Shown here: in pieces, positions 36,468 through 45,632 of the stretch
Numbering within the stretch: the first letter of the stretch is position 1
How the letters are laid out: each line of letters starts with the position of its first letter
Notes under the pieces: model-generated
Database searches by the model: none
Told to the model about the DNA's origin: nothing
What the model saw: the letters and a program-made list of their open reading frames with translations, nothing else
Program-made: the position numbers and the translations under genes
Assembly: GCF_024499055.1 (NCBI RefSeq)
Contig: NZ_CP071249.1
Location: forward strand, 1,086,001 to 1,150,000
Direction: 5' to 3'
Length of the DNA: 64,000 nt
Source: Turicibacter bilis
GTDB taxonomy: Bacteria > Bacillota_I > Bacilli_A > MOL361 > Turicibacteraceae

Positions 36468-36504
36468 ATAAAAAAGTGTGAAGAAAATTCTTCACACTTA
36501 AAAT
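36468..36504 (-). terminator. ptsI terminator
   Basis: The stem AAGTGTGAAGAA/TTCTTCACACTT is followed by T6 on the minus strand. Confidence 0.85.
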
Positions 36505-36507
36505 TCA

Positions 36508-38217
36508 TTATTTTTGAATGCTTTCTACTAATTCGATAACTTCTTCAACTGTTGATTTATTTAATGCCTCAGCAGCTAAGTCAGCCATCTCAGCTTTTGA
36601 TAATTTACTGATTAATGAACGAGCAGGTAAGATTGAAGTTGCTGACATTGAGAATTCATCTAATCCTAATCCTAATAATAATGGAATAGCAGTTTGATCT
36701 CCAGCCATTTCTCCACACATTCCAGTCCATTTACCTTCTTTGTGTGCTGCATCAATAACCATTTTTACTAAACGTAAAATACTTGGGTTATATGGTTGAT
36801 ATAAGTATGAAACTTTCTCATTCATACGGTCTGCAGCCATTGTGTATTGGATTAAGTCATTTGTTCCGATTGAGAAGAAGTCTACTTCTTTGGCGAATTG
36901 ATCAGCTAATACTGCTGCTGACGGAATTTCAACCATCATACCAACTTCGATTTCTTCAGAAACTGTTACACCTTCTGCAACTAATTTAGCTTTTTCTTCT
37001 AATAATAATGCTTTTGCAGAACGGAATTCATTTAATGTTGCAATCATTGGGAACATGATACGTAATTTTCCGTAAGCACTCGCACGTAATAAAGCACGTA
37101 ATTGAGTACGGAATAAATCTGTATCATCTAAGCATAAACGGATCGCACGGTATCCTAAGAATGGGTTCATTTCTTTTGGTAAGTGTAAGTATGGTAACTC
37201 TTTATCCCCACCAATGTCTAATGTACGAACAACAACTGGTTTATCTCCCATTGCTTCTAATACTGCTTTGTATGCTTCGAATTGCTCTTCTTCAGTTGGG
37301 AAGTTGTCACGTCCCATGTATAAGAACTCAGTACGGTATAATCCTACTGCTTCTCCACCGTTAGCTAAAACACCTTCAACATCTTTTGGAGTTCCGATGT
37401 TAGCAGCTAACTCAACGTGTTGTCCATCTTTAGAAACCGTTTTTTCATTTTTTAATTTAGCCCATTCAGCTTTTTGAGCTTCGTATTGTTTAGCTACTTC
37501 TTCATAGTGAGCTACTTGCTCAGCTGTTGGGTTAACGATTACATTTCCTTCTAATCCGTCTAAGATGATCATATCCCCATCTTTAACATCTTCTAAGATT
37601 GTTTTTGTACCAACTACTGCTGGGATTTCTAAAGAACGTGCCATGATTGCAGAGTGAGATGTACGTCCCCCAATGTTTGTAGCAAATCCTTTAACGAAGT
37701 TACGATCTAATTGAGCTGTATCAGATGGTGTTAAGTCTTCAGCGATGATAACAACTTGCTCATCGATTGTACTTGGATCATTTACTTTAACTCCTAATAA
37801 ATGAGCTAAAATACGTTTTTTAATATCTTTAATATCTGCTGCACGCTCACGGAAGTATTCGTTATCCATGCTTTCGAACATCATGATGAACATATTTGAA
37901 ACTTCATCAAATGCATAAGCAGCATTAACGCTTTCAGATTTGATTTTATCTGTTGTTTGGCTTAATAACTCAGGATCATTTGCCATATTGATGTGAGCAT
38001 CAAACACTGCTGCTTCTTCTTCACTTAAGTTTTGTGCAGCTTTAACTTTGATTTTTTGTAACTCTTCAGTTGTTTTAACTAAAGCCTCTTTATATAAGTT
38101 GATTTCTGCCTCAACATCTGAAATTGTAGCTTTCACTACAGTTAATTCTGGTTCAATTAATTTAAATGCTTTTGCAATTGCAATACCATTTGACGCTGCG
38201 ATACCTTTAATATTCAC
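36508..38217 (-). CDS. ptsI: PTS enzyme I
   Basis: The 569-residue enzyme takes phosphate from phosphoenolpyruvate and passes it to HPr. The active His lies in [20 protein letters not shown] near residue 190. PEP-binding motifs are [11 protein letters not shown] and [17 protein letters not shown], and the C-terminal Cys lies in GMCGEMAGD near 500. The ATG follows GAAAGGGG. It has its own promoter and is separated from ptsH by a terminator, so the two can be expressed independently. Confidence 0.98.
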   Translation of the reverse strand: MNIKGIAASNGIAIAKAFKLIEPELTVVKATISDVEAEINLYKEALVKTTEELQKIKVKAAQNLSEEEAAVFDAHINMANDPELLSQTTDKIKSESVNAAYAFDEVSNMFIMMFESMDNEYFRERAADIKDIKKRILAHLLGVKVNDPSTIDEQVVIIAEDLTPSDTAQLDRNFVKGFATNIGGRTSHSAIMARSLEIPAVVGTKTILEDVKDGDMIILDGLEGNVIVNPTAEQVAHYEEVAKQYEAQKAEWAKLKNEKTVSKDGQHVELAANIGTPKDVEGVLANGGEAVGLYRTEFLYMGRDNFPTEEEQFEAYKAVLEAMGDKPVVVRTLDIGGDKELPYLHLPKEMNPFLGYRAIRLCLDDTDLFRTQLRALLRASAYGKLRIMFPMIATLNEFRSAKALLLEEKAKLVAEGVTVSEEIEVGMMVEIPSAAVLADQFAKEVDFFSIGTNDLIQYTMAADRMNEKVSYLYQPYNPSILRLVKMVIDAAHKEGKWTGMCGEMAGDQTAIPLLLGLGLDEFSMSATSILPARSLISKLSKAEMADLAAEALNKSTVEEVIELVESIQK

Positions 38218-38257
38218 AATGCTACCCCTTTCATTTTCACTGGATATATACCTAATT

Positions 38258-38314
38258 ATTATAACAGATAAAACTGGTTACACAATAAACTTTTATATGT
38301 AACCTGTTACATAT
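38258..38314 (-). promoter_or_regulatory. ptsI promoter with upstream palindrome
   Basis: On the minus strand TTGTGT (-35, at 38280-38285) and TATAAT (-10, at 38258-38263) are 16 bases apart. Ten bases upstream of -35 lies an inverted repeat with arms ATATGTAAC and GTTACATAT (38295-38314). Its GTAAC core recurs next to -35. This looks like an operator or activator site for an unidentified regulator. Confidence 0.6.
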
Positions 38315-38349
38315 GTTATTTTGTCACATTATTATCCAAAAATAGGTAA

Positions 38350-38378
38350 ACAAAAAGTACTGGTTTCCCAGTACTATT
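38350..38378 (-). terminator. ptsH terminator
   Basis: The stem AGTACTGG/CCAGTACT has a GAAA loop and is followed by TTTTTG on the minus strand. The GNRA loop makes it unusually stable. Confidence 0.8.
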
Positions 38379-38398
38379 GTATCTAAATTAGATAAGTA

Positions 38399-38662
38399 TT
38401 ATTCACCTAATCCTTGAGTTGTGATAGTTTCTGTTAAAGCTACGATTGCTGCTTCAGCATCATCACCTTCAGCAGAGATTGTAATCTCAGCACCTTGTTG
38501 GATTCCTAAAGACATAACACCCATGATTGATTTTAAGTTAACTTTTTTGTCACGGTATGTTAATGAGATTTCTGCATTGAATTTGCTAGCTGTATTTACT
38601 AATACTGTAGCAGGACGAGCATGTAATCCAGTTTCATCTGTAATTTTGAAGATCTTTTCCAT
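38399..38662 (-). CDS. ptsH: phosphocarrier protein HPr
   Basis: The 87-residue carrier moves phosphate from enzyme I to the sugar-specific IIA proteins. The active His14 is in [10 protein letters not shown]. The regulatory Ser45 is in [11 protein letters not shown], the site used by HPr kinase for CcpA-dependent catabolite control in Firmicutes. The start is the ATG at 38662; the frame extends upstream without support. Confidence 0.98.
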   Translation of the reverse strand: MEKIFKITDETGLHARPATVLVNTASKFNAEISLTYRDKKVNLKSIMGVMSLGIQQGAEITISAEGDDAEAAIVALTETITTQGLGE

Positions 38663-38701
38663 CAATAATCGCTCCTCTTTCCATAAGTGATTTCTACGTT
38701 T

Positions 38702-38730
38702 ATTGTAACGTGTCAATCTCTAAAAATCAA
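38702..38730 (-). promoter_or_regulatory. ptsH promoter
   Basis: On the minus strand TTGATT (38725-38730) and TACAAT (38702-38707) are 17 bases apart, close to the sigma-A consensus, and lie about 40 bases before the ptsH start. Confidence 0.6.
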
Positions 38731-38748
38731 GTTATATAATTCACAAAT

Positions 38749-39252
38749 TTATTTAATTTCTAAAATGCTAGCTTCACCGTGTGTTACTGACCCTGTTTTC
38801 TTTAACTCGATTGCTTTATCACCTAAGTTAGTGAAAACAACTGGTGTCACTAATGATGGTACTTTTGGACGTACAGCATCTAAATCAACTGATAATAATA
38901 ATGTATCAGGTGTTACTGTATCTCCCTCTCCAACATGAGCAGTGAATCCTTCACCTTTTAATGTAACAGTATCCATACCGAAGTGAATTAAGATTTCATG
39001 CCCTTCGTTAGATTCTAATGCTACAGCGTGTTTTGTTGGGAAAACATTTAATACTTTACCTGTAACTGGAGAATATACTTTTCCTTCAGTTGGCTCGATA
39101 GCAAATCCGTCTCCCATCATTTTTTGACTGAATACTGGATCTGGAACTTCGCTAATCGGTAATAATGTACCAGAAATTGGAGCAAAGATTCCTTTTTTTG
39201 GTTCTTCAGTCTTTTTGCTGAATAAGTTTTTGAATGTGTCAAAAATTCCCAT
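38749..39252 (-). CDS. crr: PTS glucose-type IIA component
   Basis: The 167-residue IIA-Glc-like protein has [18 protein letters not shown] in its N-terminal half. The phospho-accepting His is in [11 protein letters not shown] first conserved His lies in [10 protein letters not shown]. It passes phosphate from HPr to the IIB domain. The start is the ATG at 39252 after AGGAGGTG; the frame runs further upstream only by chance. It stands as a separate gene after ptsG, not fused to it. Confidence 0.95.
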   Translation of the reverse strand: MGIFDTFKNLFSKKTEEPKKGIFAPISGTLLPISEVPDPVFSQKMMGDGFAIEPTEGKVYSPVTGKVLNVFPTKHAVALESNEGHEILIHFGMDTVTLKGEGFTAHVGEGDTVTPDTLLLSVDLDAVRPKVPSLVTPVVFTNLGDKAIELKKTGSVTHGEASILEIK

Positions 39253-39280
39253 GGTGCACCTCCTAATATCTTTCATATCT

Positions 39281-39348
39281 ATTATAGTGTTTTTTTTCAA
39301 CAAATATAGATGTATTTTACTTTTTTTTAAAATAAAAGCGCTTTCTAC
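39281..39348 (-). promoter_or_regulatory. crr promoter region with candidate cre site
   Basis: TATAAT on the minus strand (39281-39286) lies about 30 bases before crr. AAAGCGCTTT at 39335-39344 (context TAGAAAGCGCTTTTA) matches the core of a CcpA catabolite-responsive element but lacks the ideal outer bases. It lies upstream of the -35 position, where CcpA can activate. Confidence 0.45.
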
Positions 39349-39377
39349 GGTCAACTATTATTCTTTTCAACTATTTT

Positions 39378-40955
39378 TTACTTATTTTTTTCTGATTCGC
39401 GAATAATTTCTTCAATTTGGGATTTTAGCTGATCTGATGTTGTTCCAAAGATTGCTTGTAAATTATTACCTGAAACGAAAATCCCTGAAGCTCCCAATTC
39501 TTTAATTTTTAATTGATCAACTTCATCAATATCATGCACTGAAACACGTAAACGTGACATACATGCATCTAAGGTGTCAATATTTCCTGATCCACCTAAA
39601 GCAGATAAAATTGCAGCAGCTTTTTCATCACGAGATACTGATTTAGATGCTTGATAATCAGCTTTAGATACTAACTTATCTTCCGATTCACCGCGTCCTG
39701 GTGTCGGCAAATTAAAACGTCGAATCGCAAATCGGAAAATAAAGTAATACAGTGGGGCGTAGAAAATTCCCACTAAAAGAATACGAATCCAACTAGTAAA
39801 CTCATTTCCTGGTAAAATTCCATAAACCACTAAATCAATTAATCCTCCAGAGAATGTCATTCCAACATGAACATTAAATAAATACATTAACATAAATGAT
39901 AATCCAGCTAATACAGCATGAATTGCAAATAACACGGGAGCAACAAATAAGAATGTAAATTCAATAGGTTCACTAATTCCCGTTAACGCTACTGTTAATC
40001 CGGCTGATAAAAGTAAACCACTTACGGCTTTTCGACGTTCAGGAGTTGCTTCTTGATACATGGCATAGGCAGCAGCTGGAAGTCCAAAAATCATAAATGG
40101 ATATTTTCCTGTCATGAAGCGTCCAGCTAATGTCGCTCCTTGAGCTTGGACATTTTCAAGCATCGCTTGGTAACCGTAGTTTGAAAAATCAGATAATTGT
40201 TGGAACCAAATTCTTTGATCGCCCATTGCAACAACACCATCTATTGATGTATAAATTCCTCCTGCTTCTGTATACCAAAGAGGGAAATAGAAAACATGAT
40301 GTAAGCCAAATGGAATTAAAGCACGCTCTGCTGTTCCATATAGCCAAATATAAAGTGGATTCGTTCCTTCAGATGCAACAATATTACCGAAGCTTGCAAT
40401 TAAATTACCAATTGGTGGCCAAATGAAGGCTAAAATAATTCCGACTAAAATAGATGATAATGCTGTAATAATTGGAACAAAACGTGCTCCTGCAAAGAAA
40501 GATAAAATATCTGGGAACTTAACATTATAAAACTTATTATATAAATAAGCCGTTAATAACCCAATGATAACCCCACCAAAAACAGAAGTTTGTAAAGTCT
40601 CAATTCCTAAGATATTTGCATATAACTTTTCAGGCAACGTATCAGGCATAAAAATTCCTGTTACAACATTCATAATTAAAAAACCAACTGTTGCAGCCAG
40701 TGCAGCGACTCCTTTATCTCCAGTTAATCCTGAAGCAACTCCGATTGCAAACAACAAAGGTAAATTATCAAATACAATTTGACCCGATTGATTCATAACG
40801 GCTGCAACTGTTTGCCAGAACTCATTATCTAAAAATGGAAGATAATTTAAAAGTGATTGTTGCATTGATGCCCCAATTCCTAATAACAATCCGGCAATTG
40901 GTAATAAGGCGACTGGCACCATAAATGCCTTACCAATTCGTTGTAAAGTTTTCAT
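39378..40955 (-). CDS. ptsG: PTS glucose-family transporter, IICB
   Basis: The 525-residue transporter has a IIC membrane domain (about residues 1-400) with the loop motif GISEPIEFTFLFVAP. A C-terminal IIB domain follows, whose phosphorylated Cys is in DACMSRLRVSV near residue 447. There is no IIA domain in the chain; crr downstream supplies it. The ATG at 40955 follows AAAGGAG. The family covers glucose, N-acetylglucosamine and maltose types; the crr partner and general PTS genes nearby favour glucose. Confidence 0.9.
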   Translation of the reverse strand: MKTLQRIGKAFMVPVALLPIAGLLLGIGASMQQSLLNYLPFLDNEFWQTVAAVMNQSGQIVFDNLPLLFAIGVASGLTGDKGVAALAATVGFLIMNVVTGIFMPDTLPEKLYANILGIETLQTSVFGGVIIGLLTAYLYNKFYNVKFPDILSFFAGARFVPIITALSSILVGIILAFIWPPIGNLIASFGNIVASEGTNPLYIWLYGTAERALIPFGLHHVFYFPLWYTEAGGIYTSIDGVVAMGDQRIWFQQLSDFSNYGYQAMLENVQAQGATLAGRFMTGKYPFMIFGLPAAAYAMYQEATPERRKAVSGLLLSAGLTVALTGISEPIEFTFLFVAPVLFAIHAVLAGLSFMLMYLFNVHVGMTFSGGLIDLVVYGILPGNEFTSWIRILLVGIFYAPLYYFIFRFAIRRFNLPTPGRGESEDKLVSKADYQASKSVSRDEKAAAILSALGGSGNIDTLDACMSRLRVSVHDIDEVDQLKIKELGASGIFVSGNNLQAIFGTTSDQLKSQIEEIIRESEKNK

Positions 40956-41147
40956 TTTTAAATCTCCTTTCAAAAATAAACTATAAGTAGTACGGCGATT
41001 CACTCTCTCTTTGTTATTAAAAAATTAAACAAGTACCACTTTCTATATTTTAACCTATATACCCTATATTATGTAGATAACAAATCCATATTTTTGTCAC
41101 TTTTTCACGGTTTTGGTTACGATAACAATATAACCTTATAACGTTAA

Positions 41148-41187
41148 GATAAAAAAAGAACATTAGAATAACTCTAATGCTCTCTTA
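41148..41187 (-). terminator. terminator of the prenyl synthase gene
   Basis: The stem AGCATTAGA/TCTAATGTT is followed by CTTTTTTT on the minus strand. Confidence 0.75.
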
Positions 41188-42139
41188 CTAATAGTCGCTT
41201 TGTAATCCATTCTAAATCATCTCGTGATTGACACGTTGGAAGAGATGAGATTTCTTTTAAAGATTTAATGGTGTATTTCTCAGCAAGTAATTGTGCTTGA
41301 CGTACACCACCTAACTCATTCACACGAACAATAATACGTTTGATTGTTTCATCATCATAAACATCAGCTGCTAATAACCTATTTAGAACTGAATCATTTT
41401 TTCTTAAAGCATAAATTAATGGTAATGTGTAGTACCCCTGTTTTAAGTCATTTCCTAATGTCTTACCAACTCGAGCCTCATCCCCCGTATAATCTAAAAT
41501 ATCATCGATAATTTGAAAAGCATTCCCAACATGCAGTCCAATCTTACCAAGCTTTTTGCAGAATCGTTCATCACACCCCGCTTCATAAGCACCAACTGCT
41601 AAGCTAGTTGCTAAAAGTGCAGATGTTTTAGCGCCCACAATTTTTAAATATTTCTTAACAGAAGTATGCGATTTAAAACGACCATCAAATTGTTCAATTT
41701 CACCAACACAGACACGAGAAACCGCCTTTGATAATTCCTTCATATGATGAAGTTCATAATTTTCTGCTAAGATTTCAAAGCATTTGGTAAAGATGTAATC
41801 ACCAGTATAAACAGCATAATCTTTTCCATACTTTTGTTGCGTTGTTAATGCTCCACGACGATGTGTTGCATCATCAATAATATCATCATGAACAAGAGTG
41901 GCTAAATGTAACATTTCAAGAACCGCGGCTAGTGGATAAATGGATTCAATTGGTTTAGATCCGAATCCAGCCCCAATAATACATAATCCAGGTCGAATTC
42001 GCTTTCCACCTGATGATGCTAGATCTTGTAATATTTCATTCATCTTTCGTTGCTTAACTGTTAATTGTTTCCCTATAACTTGATCAACCTCATTAAGGTG
42101 AGCAATCATCGCGGTTTTTTCTTGCCAAAATGAATTCAT
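41174..42139 (-). CDS. polyprenyl diphosphate synthase (HepT/DmkB-like)
   Basis: The 321-residue trans-prenyl synthase makes the isoprenoid tail for a quinone. The first Asp-rich motif is LVHDDIIDDATHRRG near residue 81; the second is FQIIDDILDYTGDE near 215. GGKRIRPGL lies near residue 45. The length fits the catalytic subunit of heptaprenyl-type synthase. It lies next to an NDH-2 gene on the same strand. In Listeria a synthase of this kind (DmkB) belongs to the extracellular electron transfer locus, making demethylmenaquinone tails, and the neighbourhood here suggests the same. Confidence 0.88.
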   Translation of the reverse strand: MNSFWQEKTAMIAHLNEVDQVIGKQLTVKQRKMNEILQDLASSGGKRIRPGLCIIGAGFGSKPIESIYPLAAVLEMLHLATLVHDDIIDDATHRRGALTTQQKYGKDYAVYTGDYIFTKCFEILAENYELHHMKELSKAVSRVCVGEIEQFDGRFKSHTSVKKYLKIVGAKTSALLATSLAVGAYEAGCDERFCKKLGKIGLHVGNAFQIIDDILDYTGDEARVGKTLGNDLKQGYYTLPLIYALRKNDSVLNRLLAADVYDDETIKRIIVRVNELGGVRQAQLLAEKYTIKSLKEISSLPTCQSRDDLEWITKRLLVREH

Positions 42140-42208
42140 ACGTTATCACCTACATCATTGGAATACTACCCTATATATCAACCCGTTGAAAATACCGGCT
42201 ATCAGAAG

Positions 42209-42249
42209 AAAAACATAGCCAATACGCTATCGTATTAACTATGTTTCCC
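42209..42249 (-). terminator. ndh terminator
   Basis: A long stem, AAACATAG..AATACG/CGTATT..CTATGTTT, is followed by TTC and further T's on the minus strand. It separates the NDH-2 gene from the prenyl synthase gene. Confidence 0.8.
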
Positions 42250-42267
42250 CAATTGTTATATTATAAA

Positions 42268-44265
42268 TTAATCAACGTATAGATACCATTTTCTTAATAA
42301 TGGAATACGTTTCATCATCTCGCGTAACCAAGGCCAAACATAATAATCTAAACCTAATACCATTCCAGAGTTTCCAATTAAAGCGAATCCTCCAACTAAG
42401 TACCATAACATTTCAGTTGGCGCCATACCCGAAGCCCAAATCATACATCCCATTGCAATTGTTGCAATCGCTGCGACTGGAGTGAATAAACCGATAATTA
42501 ACATACCACCGAAGATGATTTCTCCGAAGATCATTCCACCTTGAACTAAGGTTGCTAATTGGGTAAATTGTGTTCCATCTGGAGTATAGAAGAAGGCATC
42601 CATTGACCATCCTACCATATTTTCAACAAATCCTGGAACAGGTAAGACTGCAATCCAATTCATAAAATCATGAATTAAATCAGCTAACATTGTAAAGATA
42701 TCTCCACCATTTGAAGCCACCTGATTTGCCACTTCATTAACTGCACCTGACGCTGCTGTTACAGCTTCAGTTACCGCTCCTGACGCCGCTGTTACAGCTT
42801 CAGCTACCGCTCCTGACGCTGCTGTTACAGCTTCAGTTACTGCTCCTGATGCTGCACCTAATGCGTCCGCTTTTGGAGGTTGTGGTAATAAGAATACATT
42901 ATTGAAATCATGAATAATTTTAGGTAATTTTGATAAACCTTGTTGTAACCACATAAATCCGACAAATACACGTAATGGGAACTTCCAGAATACTGGAGCT
43001 GAATTAGATAATAATCCACCTACCATTGAACGGTTATTTTTTGTATGGAAGAACTCATGCATTAAATATGACCAAATTTTATTGAATCCTAAAACTTGAA
43101 CAAAGTATACTAAGTTAATTAAATGCTTTGATGCCATTGCGAAGAATCCTGATAAATTGAACCACATCCCCGGCATTCCAACTTGAGCTACTCCATAACG
43201 AGATCCAATACATACCATTGAACCGTGGAATGTTGGTTTATAAGTTTTATATTCTCCACCTTTAATATCTACGGCAATATTATGCGCAACAACTGGTGCT
43301 GAATGCTCTGCATTTTCAACCATCTGAGGAACTGGACGTTCTTCTCCTTCAGGAATATAGAAAATATTATCTCCAACGACATAAACATCTTGATAATCTT
43401 TTGCTTGTAAGTGACCATTTGTCACAATACGTCCACGACCAGCTTTTTCAACTTGAGCTTGATCAACAATATCTGAACCTTCAATACCTGCTGCCCAAAT
43501 AACAGTACGTGTATTGATGACTTTTTCACCTTTATTTAAAACTACTTTATCTTCATGAATTTCACTTACCGCAGAATTCATCACTAATTCATTTCCTAAT
43601 TTAATTAAACGACGCTCTGCTTTGCGAACTAATTTATCTGGATACATTGGTAACACTTTTGGTGCAAAATCAACCACGTATAAAGTCACTTCATCTTTAT
43701 CAATATGGAATGAACGACATAATTCATCTTTCCATTCACCTAATTCACCAGCCATCTCAACACCAGTGAATCCAGCCCCAACTGTAACAAATGTTAATAA
43801 CTCACGACGCTTCTCTTTATCTGCTGTTAAAGCAGCTTGACGGAACATATTTAAAATGTGTTCACGTAAGTTAACTGCATCAGTATAAGACCATAATTGA
43901 TGTGCATTTTCAGATCCTGGAATACCAAAGAATGTTGGTTTACATCCAGTTCCCATCACTAAATAATCATACTCATACGTTGCATCGTTAGATGTTAAAA
44001 CCTTTTGTTCAAAATCAATATTCTTAATTTCATCTAACACAACATTGACATTACGTCCTGCAAAGATACTCTTTAAATCCATACGAATTGATTCTTCGTT
44101 AACACGTCCTGCAGCTACCTCATGTAACTCCGTCAACATTGTATGATACGATTGCTTATCAATTAATGTAATTTGAACATCTTTGTTCTTCTTGAATTTT
44201 TTGGCTAATTTCTTAGCTGTAAGGACACCTGCATATCCTCCACCAAGTACTACTACTTTCTTCAT
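42268..44265 (-). CDS. type II NADH dehydrogenase fused to a DoxX-like membrane domain
   Basis: This is a 665-residue fusion. Residues 1-390 are an NDH-2 flavoprotein: FAD-binding VVVLGGGYAGVLTAKKL at the N-terminus, NADH-binding FVTVGAGFTGVEMAGEL near 160 and VYVVGDN near 290. Residues about 415-665 are a DoxX-like membrane region with at least four hydrophobic segments (FVGFMWLQQGLSKLP; MIFGEIIFGGMLIIGLF). Near residue 475 it holds four copies of an 11-residue repeat, AASGAVTEAVT. Listeria's electron-transfer Ndh2 also has an extra membrane part. The ATG at 44265 follows GAGGAGGAG. Confidence 0.88.
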   Translation of the reverse strand: MKKVVVLGGGYAGVLTAKKLAKKFKKNKDVQITLIDKQSYHTMLTELHEVAAGRVNEESIRMDLKSIFAGRNVNVVLDEIKNIDFEQKVLTSNDATYEYDYLVMGTGCKPTFFGIPGSENAHQLWSYTDAVNLREHILNMFRQAALTADKEKRRELLTFVTVGAGFTGVEMAGELGEWKDELCRSFHIDKDEVTLYVVDFAPKVLPMYPDKLVRKAERRLIKLGNELVMNSAVSEIHEDKVVLNKGEKVINTRTVIWAAGIEGSDIVDQAQVEKAGRGRIVTNGHLQAKDYQDVYVVGDNIFYIPEGEERPVPQMVENAEHSAPVVAHNIAVDIKGGEYKTYKPTFHGSMVCIGSRYGVAQVGMPGMWFNLSGFFAMASKHLINLVYFVQVLGFNKIWSYLMHEFFHTKNNRSMVGGLLSNSAPVFWKFPLRVFVGFMWLQQGLSKLPKIIHDFNNVFLLPQPPKADALGAASGAVTEAVTAASGAVAEAVTAASGAVTEAVTAASGAVNEVANQVASNGGDIFTMLADLIHDFMNWIAVLPVPGFVENMVGWSMDAFFYTPDGTQFTQLATLVQGGMIFGEIIFGGMLIIGLFTPVAAIATIAMGCMIWASGMAPTEMLWYLVGGFALIGNSGMVLGLDYYVWPWLREMMKRIPLLRKWYLYVD
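42737..42856 (-). repeat. 33-bp tandem repeat inside the ndh gene
   Basis: Nearly four copies of a 33-bp unit encode AASGAVTEAVT with minor changes (T/A, V/A, T/N). Near-identity at DNA level, including codon choice, indicates recent slippage expansion. Confidence 0.85.
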
Positions 44266-44657
44266 GAAACTCCTCCTCAAATAACCACGCTTTCTTTATA
44301 ACCTCTCACCGTCATAAAAAAAGTAACTTCCCCTAATACCATATTCAGTGTCAGCCCTTTATTTCGACACAATACTTTATTAAATAGGAAAGTTAATCTC
44401 TCAAACTAGAAATCCATTTAGTTCACTAATATTTTATCACATTTTTTCACAAATACAATCTTTTTGTTAGCCTGCTTATTTTCCCTATTAATATTTATCT
44501 ATGACTAAACATCATTACCTCTGAATTAAATTTCACTTTTTGAAACTGATCTAGTTTTTCTTCGACAATAAAAGTAACATTTGCCCATATCAACTTTGCT
44601 CGAGCTATGTTAAAATAACAAAAAGGACTTTAACTTGAAATAATAGGAGGACAGTTT
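44266..44657. other. divergent promoter region of ndh and lipoprotein genes
   Basis: No gene is seen in this 392-base divergent gap. An inverted repeat, GTGTC/GACAC, 13 bases apart, lies at about 44351-44373 on the ndh side. On the lipoprotein side TTAAAATAAC near 44610-44620 could hold a -10 element. Neither is strong. The ribosome site AGGAGGACAG precedes the lipoprotein ATG. Confidence 0.4.
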
Positions 44658-45533
44658 ATGAAATATAAAACCATATCACTGACCATCATTTCAATGATTA
44701 GCCTACTAGGCGCTTGCGATGCAAATGATACTCATACTGAGGTACTCTTGCAATCAGATAATGTTAAATTATTAACGATTGAATCTAACGACTTGAGTAC
44801 TCCAATTCAGACACTAAATGATGGTCATTATTTCGCTGAAGCGGATACATATTCTACTGATGGATGGAAAAATATCGTTAACTTTGAAGTCGTTAATGGA
44901 AAAATTGAAAGTATCACATTTGATGCGGTCAATGAACAAGCAACAACCTATAAACGAACTCTATCGATTAATGGAGAATATATATCGGACACTATTGATT
45001 CATCAGATCTCAAATGGCATGAACAACTACAATTAATAGAGTCCTATCTTATAAACGATCAAGATTATCATGAATTATTGACAGCGGACACCATTCCTAC
45101 TATTGAAGGTATTACAATTGACCTCTCTCCGTTTATTGAATTATTCAATACTGCGATGACAGAAGGACCAATTGAAATAGGTCCTTATCAAAATGGACAA
45201 TACTTTGCCGAAACAGAAGATAGTAATAATGGAATGAAACACACGATTAATATGCTAATTGAAAACGGATATATTATTGCTGCTCATTGGGATACCGTTC
45301 CTACTAACAATCTAAAAGCAGCTAATCAGGTATTAGATGAAGAAGCGTACTCAAAGCACTGGAATCAGCAAGCCAACCTCTTAGAACAGCATTTAATTGA
45401 AATTCAAGATCCCATGCAAATGACATTCAATGAACAAAATAAAACAACTGATGTCAATGGAGTAACAATTGAAGTCCATCAATTTATCGAACTAGCTATA
45501 AAAGCACTGGCTAGTGGTCCATTATTAGACTAA
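44658..45533 (+). CDS. PplA-like two-repeat lipoprotein
   Basis: The 291-residue lipoprotein has the lipobox LLGAC with Cys at residue 19. Two homologous domains follow, about 55-170 and 180-288, opening DGHYFAEADTYSTDGWKN and NGQYFAETEDSNNGMKH. These match the start of PplA/FMN-binding repeats that carry covalent flavin in extracellular electron transfer. The usual flavinylation motif (D..[ST]GA[ST]) is changed: the repeats end in EGITIDL and NGVTIEV, keeping G-x-T-I in both. An ApbE flavin transferase gene follows 99 bases downstream. The ATG follows AGGAGG. Confidence 0.7.
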   Translation: MKYKTISLTIISMISLLGACDANDTHTEVLLQSDNVKLLTIESNDLSTPIQTLNDGHYFAEADTYSTDGWKNIVNFEVVNGKIESITFDAVNEQATTYKRTLSINGEYISDTIDSSDLKWHEQLQLIESYLINDQDYHELLTADTIPTIEGITIDLSPFIELFNTAMTEGPIEIGPYQNGQYFAETEDSNNGMKHTINMLIENGYIIAAHWDTVPTNNLKAANQVLDEEAYSKHWNQQANLLEQHLIEIQDPMQMTFNEQNKTTDVNGVTIEVHQFIELAIKALASGPLLD

Positions 45534-45536
45534 ATT

Positions 45537-45580
45537 GAAAAGATAAGATTTTCACAAGTTGAAAATCTTATCTTTTTTTT
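45537..45580 (+). terminator. lipoprotein gene terminator
   Basis: The stem AAGATAAGATTTTCA/TGAAAATCTTATCTT is followed by T6. Partial readthrough into apbE is possible. Confidence 0.85.
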
Positions 45581-45632
45581 ATAGTCTAGAATATGATATC
45601 CTATTAAAGAGAAAAAAATGGAGGAGACAACT

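Noticed and set aside
44351..44373. Rex-type redox operator before ndh
   Set aside because: The GTGTC/GACAC arms do not match the TTGTG-N8-CACAA pattern.
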